NCBI GenBank assembly: GCA_001695595.3
Contig: MBPM02000142.1
Coordinates: forward strand, 47,082 to 111,081
Direction of reading: 5' to 3'
Source: Plasmopara viticola
Lineage: Eukaryota; Oomycota; Peronosporomycetes; Peronosporales; Peronosporaceae
Length of the DNA: 64,000 bases
A program made the translations under genes and the position numbers. Positions 20,572 through 32,956 of this stretch are shown one piece after another. The notes beneath the pieces were generated by a model. The model was given only the letters and a program-made list of their open reading frames with translations. It made no database searches and had not been told where the DNA came from. How positions within the stretch are numbered: position 1 is the first letter of the stretch; the number at the start of each line of letters is the position of its first letter.

Positions 20572-22230
20572 CTAGCAACCAGGGCCACCGACGAGTCTCA
20601 AACATGATGTGGACGGGATAAGTGATATCACTGTGATCACGAGCGAGTAGACGAAGAGCGCGAGACAACCAGCGAGAAGGGCGCCACTGGCAGTCTTCGT
20701 GAATCCTCCATACATGCGCAGCTGTTGCGCATCGAGCTTTTGCGAAGGTAAAAAGAAGAGTCCAAGATAAGCCAAAGCGTTCAGTGCAAAGTTGAGCGAC
20801 AAGGACAATATTACGTCCCACCGTGCACCGAATGTATCTGCAGCCACGTCACTCGCGTTGAAAAAGTTCAATCCGTAAAACACGCCACCAGTGTTTGCGT
20901 CCACAAAGATGTCGACGCACCGCTGTAGCGAAAAGGTAAGGCCCACAAGAGCACCTTCCGATCCTTCGTGCGCAATTTCCGTGACGGGGACGATCGTTGT
21001 CAAGAGTATAATGCCGTCGGCCACATAAGTGACCGATTCAAAGACACGGTAAAAGTAGCGGTTGCGGGCCACGTCGAACGCCACCATAATGGACACGAAA
21101 AGGTTTGGCACGATGAGAAATGCCGGTGCCAACGCAAAGAAAATTGGCCACAGTCGATTGAGAAACACGTAGCGCCACACGAGCAAGACTCCAATCATGA
21201 CCAAGTCTCGCATGGTCTTAACTAGCAGTCCATTGTCCCCATCCGCCTCAGCCCACTTGGTAATGACATCAAGCGAATCTTTAAACTCAATCCCTAAAAA
21301 GAGCGTAAAAATGCAAATAAACGCAAGAATGCGCCACACGGCCTTTTGCTGGATCGTTTTCCACAAATGGTGACTGCGACTTTTCACTAATGTGCTGAGC
21401 GTGTACGCTTCTTCGTTCCAGTATCGAAAAATCAGTGGCAGCGGGAGGATCGAGATTGCACCTAAGAGTCCCATGGCCGTGGAGACGGAGAGGTTGGGGT
21501 CGGGTCCAGTGCCCAGAGCCAAATACGATAGCCCGGACGTAAAGATTGACACAAACCGACGAAAAATAAGGTACGATACCTGAATCGCGCCCCGATCACG
21601 CAGAGACTCGCGCTGGGAATACTCAATCACTCGTGTGTGGACGCAGACGTACGTGATGATGCAGCCAATACTGGCCATGGCGACAAGCACCAAGGCCAGC
21701 ACGGTGACTGCATTGCTAGCTGTCGAGGCATCACTGAGAGAGGCACTGACACCGGCAATGGCAAAGACTGCGACAGCATAAACAATGCAGCCGAGAATCA
21801 TGTAACCTTTTCGGCGTACCCCCATGATTGGGTAACAATCGGACAACAGACCGACGACAAAACTTAACGCCATTGGCATTTGAATCAAGCGCTCGACTGC
21901 AATAATTTTTGCGGCAGAGAGCCCCAATTGAGTGGTGAACATAGGTTGCACCAATACGAGCAGCGCCTGGTACGACATCATGGACGTAAAGGTCGCCGCG
22001 ACGAGACCGAGGCATTCGATGGACAAAAAGTCCACCGCGCCGCCTTCGCGCAGACTACCGTACATTTCGTGATTGTAAAACTGCTCCCCCGCTATGTAGC
22101 GTCCATCTTGGCTGTCAAACGACTCGCCGCTCATGGTAAAGTCAAACGGAGAGCCGAACGCGGAAACGTCCGAGCGGGATAGAGGGGGGTATGGGATCAT
22201 ATCGCTGACCATCTTGGAGATGCCATTCAT
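20572..22230 (-). CDS. Folate-biopterin transporter family (FBT/BT1) membrane protein
   Basis: The protein has 552 residues and starts at the ATG at 22230. A hydrophilic N-terminal region of ~65 residues is followed by about 12 membrane spans, as in the major facilitator superfamily. The MFS-like loop after span 2-3 reads GLLSDCYPIMGVRRKGYMI, which fits the FBT signature (G-LSD--P--G-RR), and spans are separated by charged loops such as VIEYSQRESLRDRGAIQ. FBT proteins carry folates, pterins or related compounds; in oomycetes the family is greatly expanded and substrates are mostly unknown. It is single-exon in this reading. The last residues (TSCLRLVGGPGC) come from ordinary in-frame sequence before the TAA/TAG region and look normal. 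It sits alone between the viral segment and a gene desert. Confidence 0.85.
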   Translation of the reverse strand: MNGISKMVSDMIPYPPLSRSDVSAFGSPFDFTMSGESFDSQDGRYIAGEQFYNHEMYGSLREGGAVDFLSIECLGLVAATFTSMMSYQALLVLVQPMFTTQLGLSAAKIIAVERLIQMPMALSFVVGLLSDCYPIMGVRRKGYMILGCIVYAVAVFAIAGVSASLSDASTASNAVTVLALVLVAMASIGCIITYVCVHTRVIEYSQRESLRDRGAIQVSYLIFRRFVSIFTSGLSYLALGTGPDPNLSVSTAMGLLGAISILPLPLIFRYWNEEAYTLSTLVKSRSHHLWKTIQQKAVWRILAFICIFTLFLGIEFKDSLDVITKWAEADGDNGLLVKTMRDLVMIGVLLVWRYVFLNRLWPIFFALAPAFLIVPNLFVSIMVAFDVARNRYFYRVFESVTYVADGIILLTTIVPVTEIAHEGSEGALVGLTFSLQRCVDIFVDANTGGVFYGLNFFNASDVAADTFGARWDVILSLSLNFALNALAYLGLFFLPSQKLDAQQLRMYGGFTKTASGALLAGCLALFVYSLVITVISLIPSTSCLRLVGGPGC

Positions 22231-25200
22231 GATCTAGAAGAGCGACTGGACAATAATATTGTCGAAGCGATGGACCGGGATCAACAAGGAAGCGAATTCA
22301 GCTCTGAGTGAGGCTGTCTCTGTTTGGGTGTCAATCCTCGGTGACGAAAAACGGTACAGTATCCTCAGGAAACATTGTGGGGCCACGAGTGAAAGGGACC
22401 AGGTTTAGAGCTACGTCAGCTAGGATTAAATAATAGCAAAGGGAGGGGCTCAATACGCGTCCGTCTGGATGGTTTCCTTGGAAGTGGAAAGACTCACTGC
22501 ATGGTGTTTGTTGAGGATCACAAGCACAGGAATTCTTACGCCATTCGTCGCCGTGTTGTTGCGAGACAGTGATAGCTGCCTTTTTTAGGACAGGTGTATC
22601 GGTAGAGTCCATGTGTCATGCTAAAGTCGATTCACAAGTTGAGCGCTAAAACGATGGGTTCATTCTCCCTTACTGCTGAGTTAGAAACCAAGCATATGAA
22701 GAGTTAAATGATTCTTTTCATCTAATCTCTTTGAAGGGGTGAAAAAGACTTAAGCTTTTCATGCGGTTGTCGCAGCTTTTGCGAACCGACTCTGACACTG
22801 TCTTTTACAGCAAATGTGGATATCACTCTTTAGTTCGCGTACAATAAAATGTCGACCTACTTCCCATAGCGATAGTGTGCGAGCAGGAGCTAATGTCAAA
22901 GTGACTGCTATAGCTACTTGCTAAGAAGAAGCGTAAGTTCGGGTCCCTGGCCTTTGCTTTATCTCGGGCTCGGGGTGCAAATTTGCTTTCATTTAGATTC
23001 AAACCTTCGGAGAATTCTGCAGTGATTATCAAATCTACTAATATGCATTATGCTGTAGTCATTCAATCAAGTAGTTCCATTCCATATGCTTCGCAGTAGG
23101 AAGCACTGCCTTCTCACGGCTGTTCGAAACATCACTTGACTTGCGTTCCATGATGTGGAAGATCATTAAGTAGTGTGGCACGCATTAGATTCTTAGAACC
23201 CATTACACACTCTTTTATTCAGATTTTGGACTCCTTGCGTCCTTGCGCATCACTTTTTTTGTGGGTTGTTCGGTCTATCAAACATCACCGTTTTGATTTG
23301 TCTCGCTACACAATACACAAAAAAGCCGCAAAACTTGTTTGCATTTTGACTCTAAATAAATCGATCAATTGCTAGCGGGGTGTTCAATAGTCCACGAGAA
23401 CGTACTTTTGTGAGCTGCGGTTCCGCAGTGGTCTTCAAGAACCACTTTATTAAACTTAACCTAAAATCAAATGAGGAGTCTTGCCAAGGGCGCTGACCAC
23501 CAGAATCAAAAGCGTCTAGAACGTCAGAGCAATTTTTTGCGGTAAGGTTGTAAATGTTCAAGTATGGAGAAATTCTTTCCACCTCACAACCTTATAGTTT
23601 TTACTATGGCTACATTGTTGCACGAAATGCTTCCTCATTGACATTGATGCACGCGCTTTTTCGGAACAGAAATCGCAGCATCATACGGTGCACGGCGAAC
23701 TCTTCGCTCGATATTACTTGCGACCCCTGATGGCAAACGCAGCTCGCGAGCTGGTGGGTATATTCTCACGCCACAAAGTTTGACTGTCTTCGTCAAAACA
23801 TGCTCTGGGTGCAGCATTTTTTATTTTCGCGAAACGTCGGACCGCGATCTTGAGCCCCAATCGCGTAGTTGCGTCGCCCCATGAGCTTGTCGTTCGACTT
23901 GCGTCTTCGAAACAGAGTGCGTGGACTCCATGCCCCAGATCAGGCTTGGGCATGGAGTGGAAGTTTGGTCTCTCTCGTGCATAATCCAGTGCTAACATTT
24001 CCGCTTTCAACTAGTCCGGGTCATAATGTGGCTAAAGTGAGATACTGAATTCGTACGCATTCAATGAAAATGTCGAACGTAAACGCTCAACTCATTTAGC
24101 TATGACTGTACGAAAACTTCAGTGAAGCGCAGGTGCAGTTTAGTAGATGCAAACTCAAGTAAATTTATATCGTTCAATGGTGTCCATCAACATTTCACAA
24201 CTCAACAAATAATTTCCTTCGTTTTGATCGTAATTTCTTTTAGATGTCCTAGATTCAGTCGTAACGCTTACTCCATCAAGACTAGAGTTAGGATGTAATA
24301 GCGCCAGCAGAACGTAAGTGTCTGCCAAATACATTTATATAGAAATGTGTTGTTTAGTCGGTGTGAGGCATGAGCAGCAATGTTTTATGCGAACTCGAAA
24401 GGTTTTTTTAAATTTCTACATCGTGCGTTGTACGAAAGAACGCGTCAATAAGAGCAACGTTTTTTGTAAAGGACACTGCCGTGTCAGGTTCTTTTTGGAA
24501 TGAGTTTACACTTCAAAAATTACATTTCTCGTAATGTTAAAGCTATAAAGAGTTCGTGTACGTCGAAAATGATAGACGAGACGGATCGGTCGCCCTACGA
24601 TGTCTCTGCACTCCAATGGAGACCTATCTTGATATGTCAGAGCTCAATAAATTCGTGACCGTCTAGAGAAATAGACAAGATTCCGATGTACACAGACACT
24701 CGGTATGTTATCATTTTTTGGATTTACCAGCAGGCCACTTTGGGCTATGTAGTTTGATTTTGAAACAGCAGTAACCGCATGTGTAGGCGATTTTTAAGCA
24801 CTTAGTGATCTTAAAGCTACATTTTAAAATGCGCAATTCATTACTTTATTGCATCAAAACAAAGAGTCGTTCTTTAGTGTTTGTGTTCGACCTCGCCTTG
24901 AATTTAAACCTGCGTCTCAGGACACGTATTCTGGTCAGCACAAATATTGAATTCGCTTACGCATTGTGGAGTGAACGTCCTTCATCGACCTCATAGGCAC
25001 ATTGTGGTTGCACCAACAAACGCAAGGGTTATGTTATCCATTCGCGTAAATTGCGAGTGGTTGCTGAGGCACGGGCTACGTTGTTTAATGCAACCTCCAC
25101 AAAATACAGCATTCTGCTTCAGCTTCTGGCACATCCACGCGCACACACTGGGTAGAAAGTCATTTACGCCGAAATTTGCTCGCTCTGTTTGAGCTTCGGT

Positions 25201-28200
25201 CTGCTGATGATCCGCTGTGATTATGTCCAGCATAGCACAAAGAATTTTAGTAGACGCTCGTTCAAAAAATGCTGTGAGATGGGATTTATCTCTGAGACAA
25301 CTGACTTTGAGAGTTCAGGCTGTGATGCTGCTTCAACACGTCCAGCATAACCGTTATAAAATCCATTTTGCTGAATCATTTAGCAAAAAGACTAACCATC
25401 GTTGAGTCCTTTTGCGGTCTTAATACAAAATCGTCATAAAAAGACTGCCGGTACCGCAAAGGCACTAGCAGTAGTGTAGTGATATTGATCCACTGTGTGT
25501 CACGCTTGCACTATATTGTGTGACCCAAATCTTTCGAACATCAATAAAAAGTTAAACCTAGTAGTGAAGAGCCGACAGAAACACTGGGCACGGACTGATA
25601 CCACGGAAGGCTACATCGGTAAACCTATTGTAAGCTGAGCTTACATTTTAAATAAAATACAGAAATTTAATAAAGCTTTAGCCTAAAGGTATCTGTAACT
25701 CGTAATGTCTGGTAGATAGCAATCTGCGACTCGTATTGATTTTGAAACAGTCAGAAACCTGAGCACACAAATATTACGCCGGTCGTGCTGCAATCGGGCA
25801 AGCTTCGCTGTCAATCCGCACCTATCTCCTAAATCCTCTGTCGGGCTAGGCGAGTATGCAAGAAGATGCAAGACCGTCCATAAACGCTGCCAGTCTTGAA
25901 TGGCTCCGGAATCAAGCACCCGACGAGGCCGATACGCGTCTTGATGTTTATTACAGCTTCTGCTGATGCAAGTTCACTATTCGTTTACGGAGAGCGCAAA
26001 GACGTTCGATCGTGCAGAGATCGAAATGACCATGATACTCGCACAGAGCAATAGAGCAACAGAGAGTGATTCGGATCGTCTTGTAGCTTGCTTGAGCACG
26101 CAAAGTAGTACTCACGTGTAATGCCTTAGACAAGGCGACTTTTTCAAGGCTGCGATGAGCTTAAGGGTCATCTGACACATTTTTTGCCGGTTGAGTATGC
26201 GTATGGTGTAAAGCCACGCATGGTAGTAACATATGGCGGTAAGAAGAAGCTCGTGAACTCTGTGTGATTGTCAAAAGGTCCTTTGGCCAAGATGGTCTTC
26301 TAACTCTCTCTCTGGGAGGGCTGAAGTTACCGTCCTTATAGTCAAAATGCGCACAGGAACGACTCAGAGATAGGTGCATCGTGTATATCTAGATAGGCCG
26401 TCAAAATGACATTTTTTCGACTTCAATTTTAAAAAGCACGGGTAGGAAAAAGCTAATACAGACGGTGCTTAATAAGCGGCTCAGTTTCTATAAATCTAAG
26501 CTAACAACTAGAATCTTAGCTACTGGTCAAAATATGGCATCTGCTAATGCTTGATTTTCGCTATTTACAGCTAGAGTGTGCTCTATGCCAAGTGTGGCAA
26601 GGCTTAAGGAATCAAAGATTTACAGTCGCGAGTAGACAGCAACGCTTAATAGCTGCAAAGCAGCTTACTAAGATCTTTGCACACAAGTTCGCTACAACTA
26701 CAACAACAGCGACTCTGAGTCTTGTTAATTAGTGACAATGTAACATTAATAGGCTTGTATAGCTCCAGGGTGTGTCTGACCTCCTCTGACGGCGGTGCAT
26801 CGAATCATGTTGCTCGACATTCCGAAGTCGACAAGGACAATCTATGACTTGGATAATTTTCCACACGTTTGCCTAATAAGCCAGTAGGCCGGTATTGCAA
26901 GAACATTTTAAGCACGACACCCTCTGAGGCTATCTTCAATATATCTTTGAGGCTCGCCAGAGCTTAGTGTAAGGCACGTTTTGGACTCAAGCCTTTTGAC
27001 CTCATCTAGCGTGAATCATGACTAGAGCACCAGCTTATTCGAGGTAGAGGACATTTGCCAACCGCTTTGCTACTAGCAAAGCTTTAAAATCATGAGCTCA
27101 GCTCAGATAGCTCAACACTTGACCGGGTTTTCTAATGTGCTCGACATTAATATGTTAGAACTGAAATTGGTGGCGTCAAAAATAGAAATCCGAACGAAAA
27201 CGCTGAGGTACGCACCCTGTTGAGTGTTGCTTGTACAACATTATGCGCTGCACGTCGATGATGGCATGATATGTGTTAAGGCAAGGTAGAGGACATTACT
27301 CACTACGAACCGTGGCGTGGCTTGCCCTTAGTTTAGGTATCAAAGGTGAGGCCATGTCAACGCACGTGGAGTGGTACATGTACTCGATGAGTTCCGCATA
27401 GCGCTCGCTGCATACAATGCAAGATTTAATTAGCTTTAGGCTAAGGGATCACGAGTGATGCACTGACTATCTACCCGGTGTGGCAAAAAGCCTATTGAGC
27501 AACATCTGACGTGTATCACATTTGCTATACTTCCGGTGTGATGTAGTCGCGCAAAATTTGAAGCATCTTAAGCACTTATCTACTGGTTCATATAGAGCAG
27601 TACATATTCGATTGAGAGTGGCCTTGGATGAGCGGAGCTCCACGTTAGGCGTCAATACAGGTGTCGATTCGTCGATCAGGATAAGAAGGCTTCACAAGGA
27701 ATCTTAATCGTCTTTTCTTAGACCGGGATATATAGCTGATATGACAACAACTGAAGATCGGATTTGGCTGTATAAAGTTCAAACTGGAAGCCATTTCCTG
27801 CGCGTGAGCTCTGCTTGAACTGGGCAAAATGTCCATGACAGAGCCAGATGAAGCATAAATAATCGACAGCCGATTGGTGGTCATACGACCTGGTGAAGAA
27901 ACCGACTTTCCAAAACTATTCGAAAAAAATGGTATGAAAGACATATAGTCACTCCTTTTGAGTTCTCACCTTTTCTTACATTTTATTATGGCCTATCCAC
28001 CCCCGTAACTCATTCGTTTCAAAAGCGACCGGGCATATCACAAAGATCTTGAAAATAGCAAGGGCCCTGTTTATCGATATAGCAGCCATAACAAATAAAG
28101 TTATGTGCCAAGGACGCACTGACTTGCATTTGCGCCGCATGCTTTTGCATCGCATGCATTCGCGTGCATGAGCTTAGGTATTACCTGATAGTGGACAATG

Positions 28201-28227
28201 TTGATCTTTACGTCTATTTGCCCGTAA
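22231..28227. other. AT-rich gene desert
   Basis: No intact gene is visible in ~6 kb. Open stretches are short and lack motifs (for example 22331-22612, 23714-24010 and 24991-25233 on the minus strand). A small cluster of GCATGC-like words lies at 28126-28166. No reverse transcriptase, integrase or transposase motif was recognised. Confidence 0.55.
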
Positions 28228-28790
28228 ATGGTCGGACTATTGACAAATTATGTATCCTATGCGCATTCACTATACGACCCAGCGGAGCCAGAGCAATTGC
28301 ATCATCGCACACTTGAAAATTTCAAATGCGCGCGAGAGCTTTTAAAAATAGCCAATTATTCTCATGCCACTTTCTCGTATGAAGAGCGAGCAAATTTTGT
28401 CGAATGGGTTGAGTGTCAACTAATCTACCGTGCCATCTTTCAAAACATTCTTCTTAATAACCGGCTTTGTGCCAAGACGAAGGCCGCGCTTAGCATTTTG
28501 TAAGTGTGCACGATGCTCTACTTGCCATTAGACTTTTAAAAAGAATGTTGGTATGACTTGCTCTCCCGAAGCATACCCGTCTTGTGTTTGGCATGAAAAA
28601 AATTTGTTGCCATTATACTATTTTTTGGTTAAGATATCTCTCATCTTGCTCATCACAGTTTGCTGTCACACATTGTTCTTTCTATGGAGCCAAGCTGATG
28701 TTATGGTTTCAGGTAGTAATGGCGAAGGCGGGTCTTGCGAAATCACATCCTAGTATTTCACACCTAAAGTAGTACGGACTCAGTACATCA
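28228..28790 (+). pseudogene. Decayed gene of unknown function, probable membrane protein
   Basis: An open stretch of 91 codons at 28228-28503 (LYDPAEPEQLHHRTLENFKC, then FSYEERANFVEWVECQLIYR) is followed, after frame changes, by coding-like sequence at 28504-28753 with PSCVWHEKNLLPLYY and a hydrophobic span (FLVKISLILLITVCCHTLFF). The frames join in order on one strand, which is what a recently broken gene would give. Weak coding-like stretches continue to about 29 kb. No family is recognised. Confidence 0.35.
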
Positions 28791-30059
28791 TCTTAAACCT
28801 GAGATTAACTCCGTGCACAAAGTGCCTCTCAAAAACACCTTAAAGTTCAAAGTCCTGAGCATCGAGGAAGACATTGTCTTGGGAAAGTCGATGATGTGCG
28901 CCGACCCACGTCTGTGAAAGATCCGATGAAGCATTTTATTATTCGATTTTCCTTGCTTGTCTGAGAAGTGCTTTGTCGGATGCAAACACTCACTTGCCCT
29001 GCTGAAGCTTTTTGGCCGCTTATAATACAAAGTCAGGTAGCATTTTCAGAAAGATTTGTGGTTTGACACTACCGAGGAAGGGAAAAGGGTTCCAAACCTC
29101 TTTCCGCTTATTTTATAAGTATTCGCGCTTACAAGCGATAGCGGAACTCTGGGGTATCTATACAGGAGTAAGAAATGGTTGCAGGTGGTAAATAAAGGTC
29201 CGTGCAACACATTGGAAGATTTGGTCTATTAAAAGTAGCATAATGTTACCACTTTGGGTACAAAAATGTTTTACAAGCAGGTGGCGCAGCTTTTTCAGAC
29301 ACGCCACATTTTCGAAGTGCAGGTGACATGGCTTTGCTGAAAAGAGTAAGAATGCGATACGAATTTAACTCTTGGGTGTCACCAAAGAATTCATATTTGT
29401 CCAAGAAACCTTTTCTAGAGAAACGATCGGCAATACAGCTGGTTGTTGCGTCAAGTCTAAGAGTATTCAAACTATTCAGAATTTCAAATCTCAAAGATAC
29501 TAAACTGCGCTGAAGGAGAAAAGCCAGAATGCTACGCTTAACGTTGAGAATGCTTAAAATAGCCCTTGCGTCTTTTCGGTCACTTACGTAGCTTACCACT
29601 AGGTATAATATCGCCTTAAAAGCTTATTTTAGCATCCTTCATTCAAAATTTTTATACTGTACGAAAAGTATCCGAACATATTGTGAGGAAGTAAAAAAAT
29701 AGTTTGTGCAGGAACCGCTACACTGATATATTTCTTATAAGCCTAAATTAGTTGCCATTCGACTCCCTGATCGTATCATTTTTCCTTTGTTGCAAAGAAG
29801 GCATATATGGCTCACGAGGGACACATGCTTTTAGCATGGAAGAAGGTCAATTTCGTAACTCAGTCCTCTAAACGGCAGTATTCGAAATGTTGGGTCTCTG
29901 GACACCACATCAGAATGTTTTTATTATATCGGACTTTTGTGAATCTGAGCCATGGTTCGACGTATGCTGCGCAAAGAGTTGACTTACGACATCTTCATTT
30001 ACAATGATAGATACGCATACCTCGAAATGATCAGTTATCTTTAGAAACACCACCTTTAA
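28791..30059. other. AT-rich region with scattered open stretches
   Basis: No supported gene is present. A 117-codon open stretch on the minus strand (29246-29599) and short ones on the plus strand overlap each other and lack motifs, so neither is called. Confidence 0.45.
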
Positions 30060-31960
30060 TGTAGGTCCGGTGTTTATTTCTGTCGAAAACTCGGTCACAC
30101 GATTGTTTCCTCTTTTCCAGGCTTTTGTCCGAGCATACTTTGACGATATAACTGTCCATGGCTGATCCGGAGGAGATCGGTCGATTCAAGGAACCAATAA
30201 GGACCATAAGATGCTTCCATACCAGTATCGACAAACTTGTCTTTGCAGTAATAAACATTAAAGTCCTCGACTGCTTCTAAGCCGTTATGGAGACCTCGAG
30301 GAAGTTAAAGTCGTCTTTCGGCTTGACTGAAGCTTCGTTTTCCATAATGGTTTGAGTTAGAAGCTAGAACTAGCTAGTTACTTGCACAAGTGAAGTGCTC
30401 GTTATGCGGTCTCGCAAGGCGCTTGTCTGATCCAATGAATTGGGGCACAAAGGGTTCTGAGATAGCTAATACCAGGATGCGTTTGATGGCATAAAGATAG
30501 CTTTTTTGACAGGCAATCTTCTGACTTTGTCCACCCCGATAAAGTCGTTTAGCGTCGTTTGCTATGCCTCCGGACTGTGCCATCATTCGTACATCATTAC
30601 AGTTAAATAACGAGTTACTTACAATGAAGAACGCACTGGTAACGTTTCAAAAGCTTCTTCTTGCCTCGTAGCTTGTTGTGATCAGTTTAGACCATACAGC
30701 CCTATGACGGCGGTGCTTGTCCAAAGATGGTCACATTTTTGAGCGAAATGTTTTTTGCCATGGATCCAAGTCTGACAAACTGAACATGCTTGCTAACGTC
30801 TTTAGCGTAAGCCAGATTATGAGCTGGGACACACCAACCGATCAATATCTCGATTGACGAATGAATTCGTCAGGCATATAAAACGGATGTCAATTAAGGG
30901 CCTATTTTTTCATCGCAGGAGAAGGGTTTATACTCGAGTGGTCAACTGCTTGATAGCGATCGCAGTCACATGATTTTAGGAGGTTGAACAGTCCGTTTTT
31001 CAAAAGAATAGATCCAGCGTTTCAACGTCCCGAAGTACAATGTTCCATAAGGGGCCAGGATACTTCAATAAGCAGACATTCGGGTCAAGTAAGATGTTTG
31101 CAGCATCACACGTGCCAGTGGAAATTACGCAAGAGGAGACCTGTAATATCTTTTGGAGAGACAAACTTGCGTCTCATACTTAGGTTCCTTTATATGAATG
31201 AAAGACCACCGGCAGACGGTTGACAGTTTATAGACCTCAGCTTTGTCTTTGATTTGCCGCGTTATCAAATACAACGTGCGTAAGAATGCCTAGCTACCGA
31301 AAACCTTTAATATTACCAGCTGGTCCAATGTAACCCTAGAGCCGTTCCATTAGCCATACAAATCGAATCTGCCTGCTTTTTGTTGCTCTCACTTAGAGCA
31401 TTAGTACTTTGGCCGGCAGCAAGTATTTGATGGTGTGCAAATTTTGCAACAACTTGGAATTTACCGAGACATAAAATAGATTTTATGCCCCCGTAAATTT
31501 TCGTGTATAGTCAGCAGTCCGCCGTTACTTGTTTAAAGTATCGAGAACTGCCAAGCTCTAAGACTCTCCTGAACCTGAGGTGCGGCTTCTGTCAGCAACC
31601 CTTTGAAGCCTTTGGGTAAGACGAGAACTCACTTCGTTGTTGCTATTTGGGACATACAAGGATGGTGTGTTAAATGTAGCATAAGCAGTGTTGGTAGCTT
31701 TTCCTGGTAACGCTTACGTCCAATGAAAGTGAACCTTATGATTCAATCACGAACACTTCTTCAAAAGGATTTTTTCTTACTAATTCAAGGCTATCCACAG
31801 AAGTGAACCGGTCTGCGGCTGTTTTTTCAAGAAAACAATTCGAATTGCCTCTTCCACTGGTACGGCCTGCACTCTAATAAGTTTAGCGTTAGGAGAACCT
31901 CATTTATGAGCATAGTTACCTTGACTTGTCCCCATAGTAACCGAGGCCGTCAATCCCACT
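30060..31960 (-). pseudogene. Long decayed gene of unknown function
   Basis: On the minus strand, coding-like pieces follow one another in changing frames over almost 1.9 kb. Examples, from gene start to end, are NPFEEVFVIES near 31760, PSLYVPNSNNEVSSRLTQRL near 31630, FAHHQILAAGQSTNALSESN near 31420, ILAPYGTLYFGTLKRWIYSF near 31050, HVQFVRLGSMAKNISLKNVT near 30740, and FNVYYCKDKFVDTGMEASYG near 30230. Stops and frameshifts occur every 40-70 codons. I cannot name the protein. It could be one large host gene or a mobile-element polyprotein without recognisable motifs. A chance origin of so many aligned pieces is less likely but possible. Confidence 0.3.
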
Positions 31961-32956
31961 CTCTCAACTGAGCATGTTCATAGAACTCACACCTTTTGTG
32001 ACTTGCAGACTAGAAGCACGAGCGCTGGTGGAGCTGGGATATAAATATTGTTATCAATTGTTTATTTATGTGCACTCAGCACACGTAAAAGTTTTTTTAT
32101 AGGTGAGTGTCTAGCTTTTAGTGAGGCTTATGATATTAGAAAGCGCAAACGCAAAAGGTTATTGGCGTGCAAGTCCGACCCAGCGACCAGCACCTTATCC
32201 TTCTCTATTCAGAAATTAAAGCACTGGCGTCTCTTAGCGAAGGTAGAAATGTTAAGGATTTCCAACTCAGACCCCATTTTCGAGCCCAACACCAACTCCT
32301 TTCAAGCCTGTGCCACCAAAGCTGTAAAGCATAACCTTTGCTCGTGATGCTCGAGCGCCATGATGCGTCCCGGCTGCTTGGCAGCATGGAGAAGTGCAAG
32401 CAAGCCGTCATTTTAAAAGCCAACAAGTATTGTATGATTAACGTATTATTTATAGCTACTTTTAAGACTTTAATATGGAGAAAGTTAAATATAAAAATTG
32501 AATCTGCTCACTTCTATCCATTCCGAGAGCTTTGTGAGTATTCAAATTGTCAATTTACCCACGTATGATACGCAACGCCCTACCCAGAGGAGGCGTGCAG
32601 AAAGATGTAAGCTCTTTCGGTGAATGAGCATTTAATATTCGTGGTCTATAAGTGTGCAATAATTTGCATATTGAATTTGAATTTGATCAAATGAGTACAA
32701 TATTTCTTACGTTAAATCCTCATCATGTGGCATCAGCTTTGATTGAGGCAGGGGGCTATATATACATCTTAATGCAAACCGGAATATGTACCATCGGGGT
32801 TTAAAAGACGAAAGGCCAGCTTTTACCACAAAAGCTCACTTTTATCGTAAACATGCAGCCTCAACAAGCTCAACTCTCTAAAAAGACGACGACAACGTCC
32901 AATGTAAATTCCAGGTCGTTAAATCCCCATCGTCTTGTGTAGGAGGCCCTGTCACC
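31961..32956. other. AT-rich intergenic region
   Basis: No gene is visible. Short opposing open stretches at 32048-32568 lack motifs. The 3' region of RRP1 (minus strand) lies at the right end. Confidence 0.5.

Noticed and set aside
22331..22612. 93-codon open frame upstream of the transporter gene
   Set aside because: It lies in the likely promoter region of the transporter, with no motif and no sign of a signal peptide or domain.
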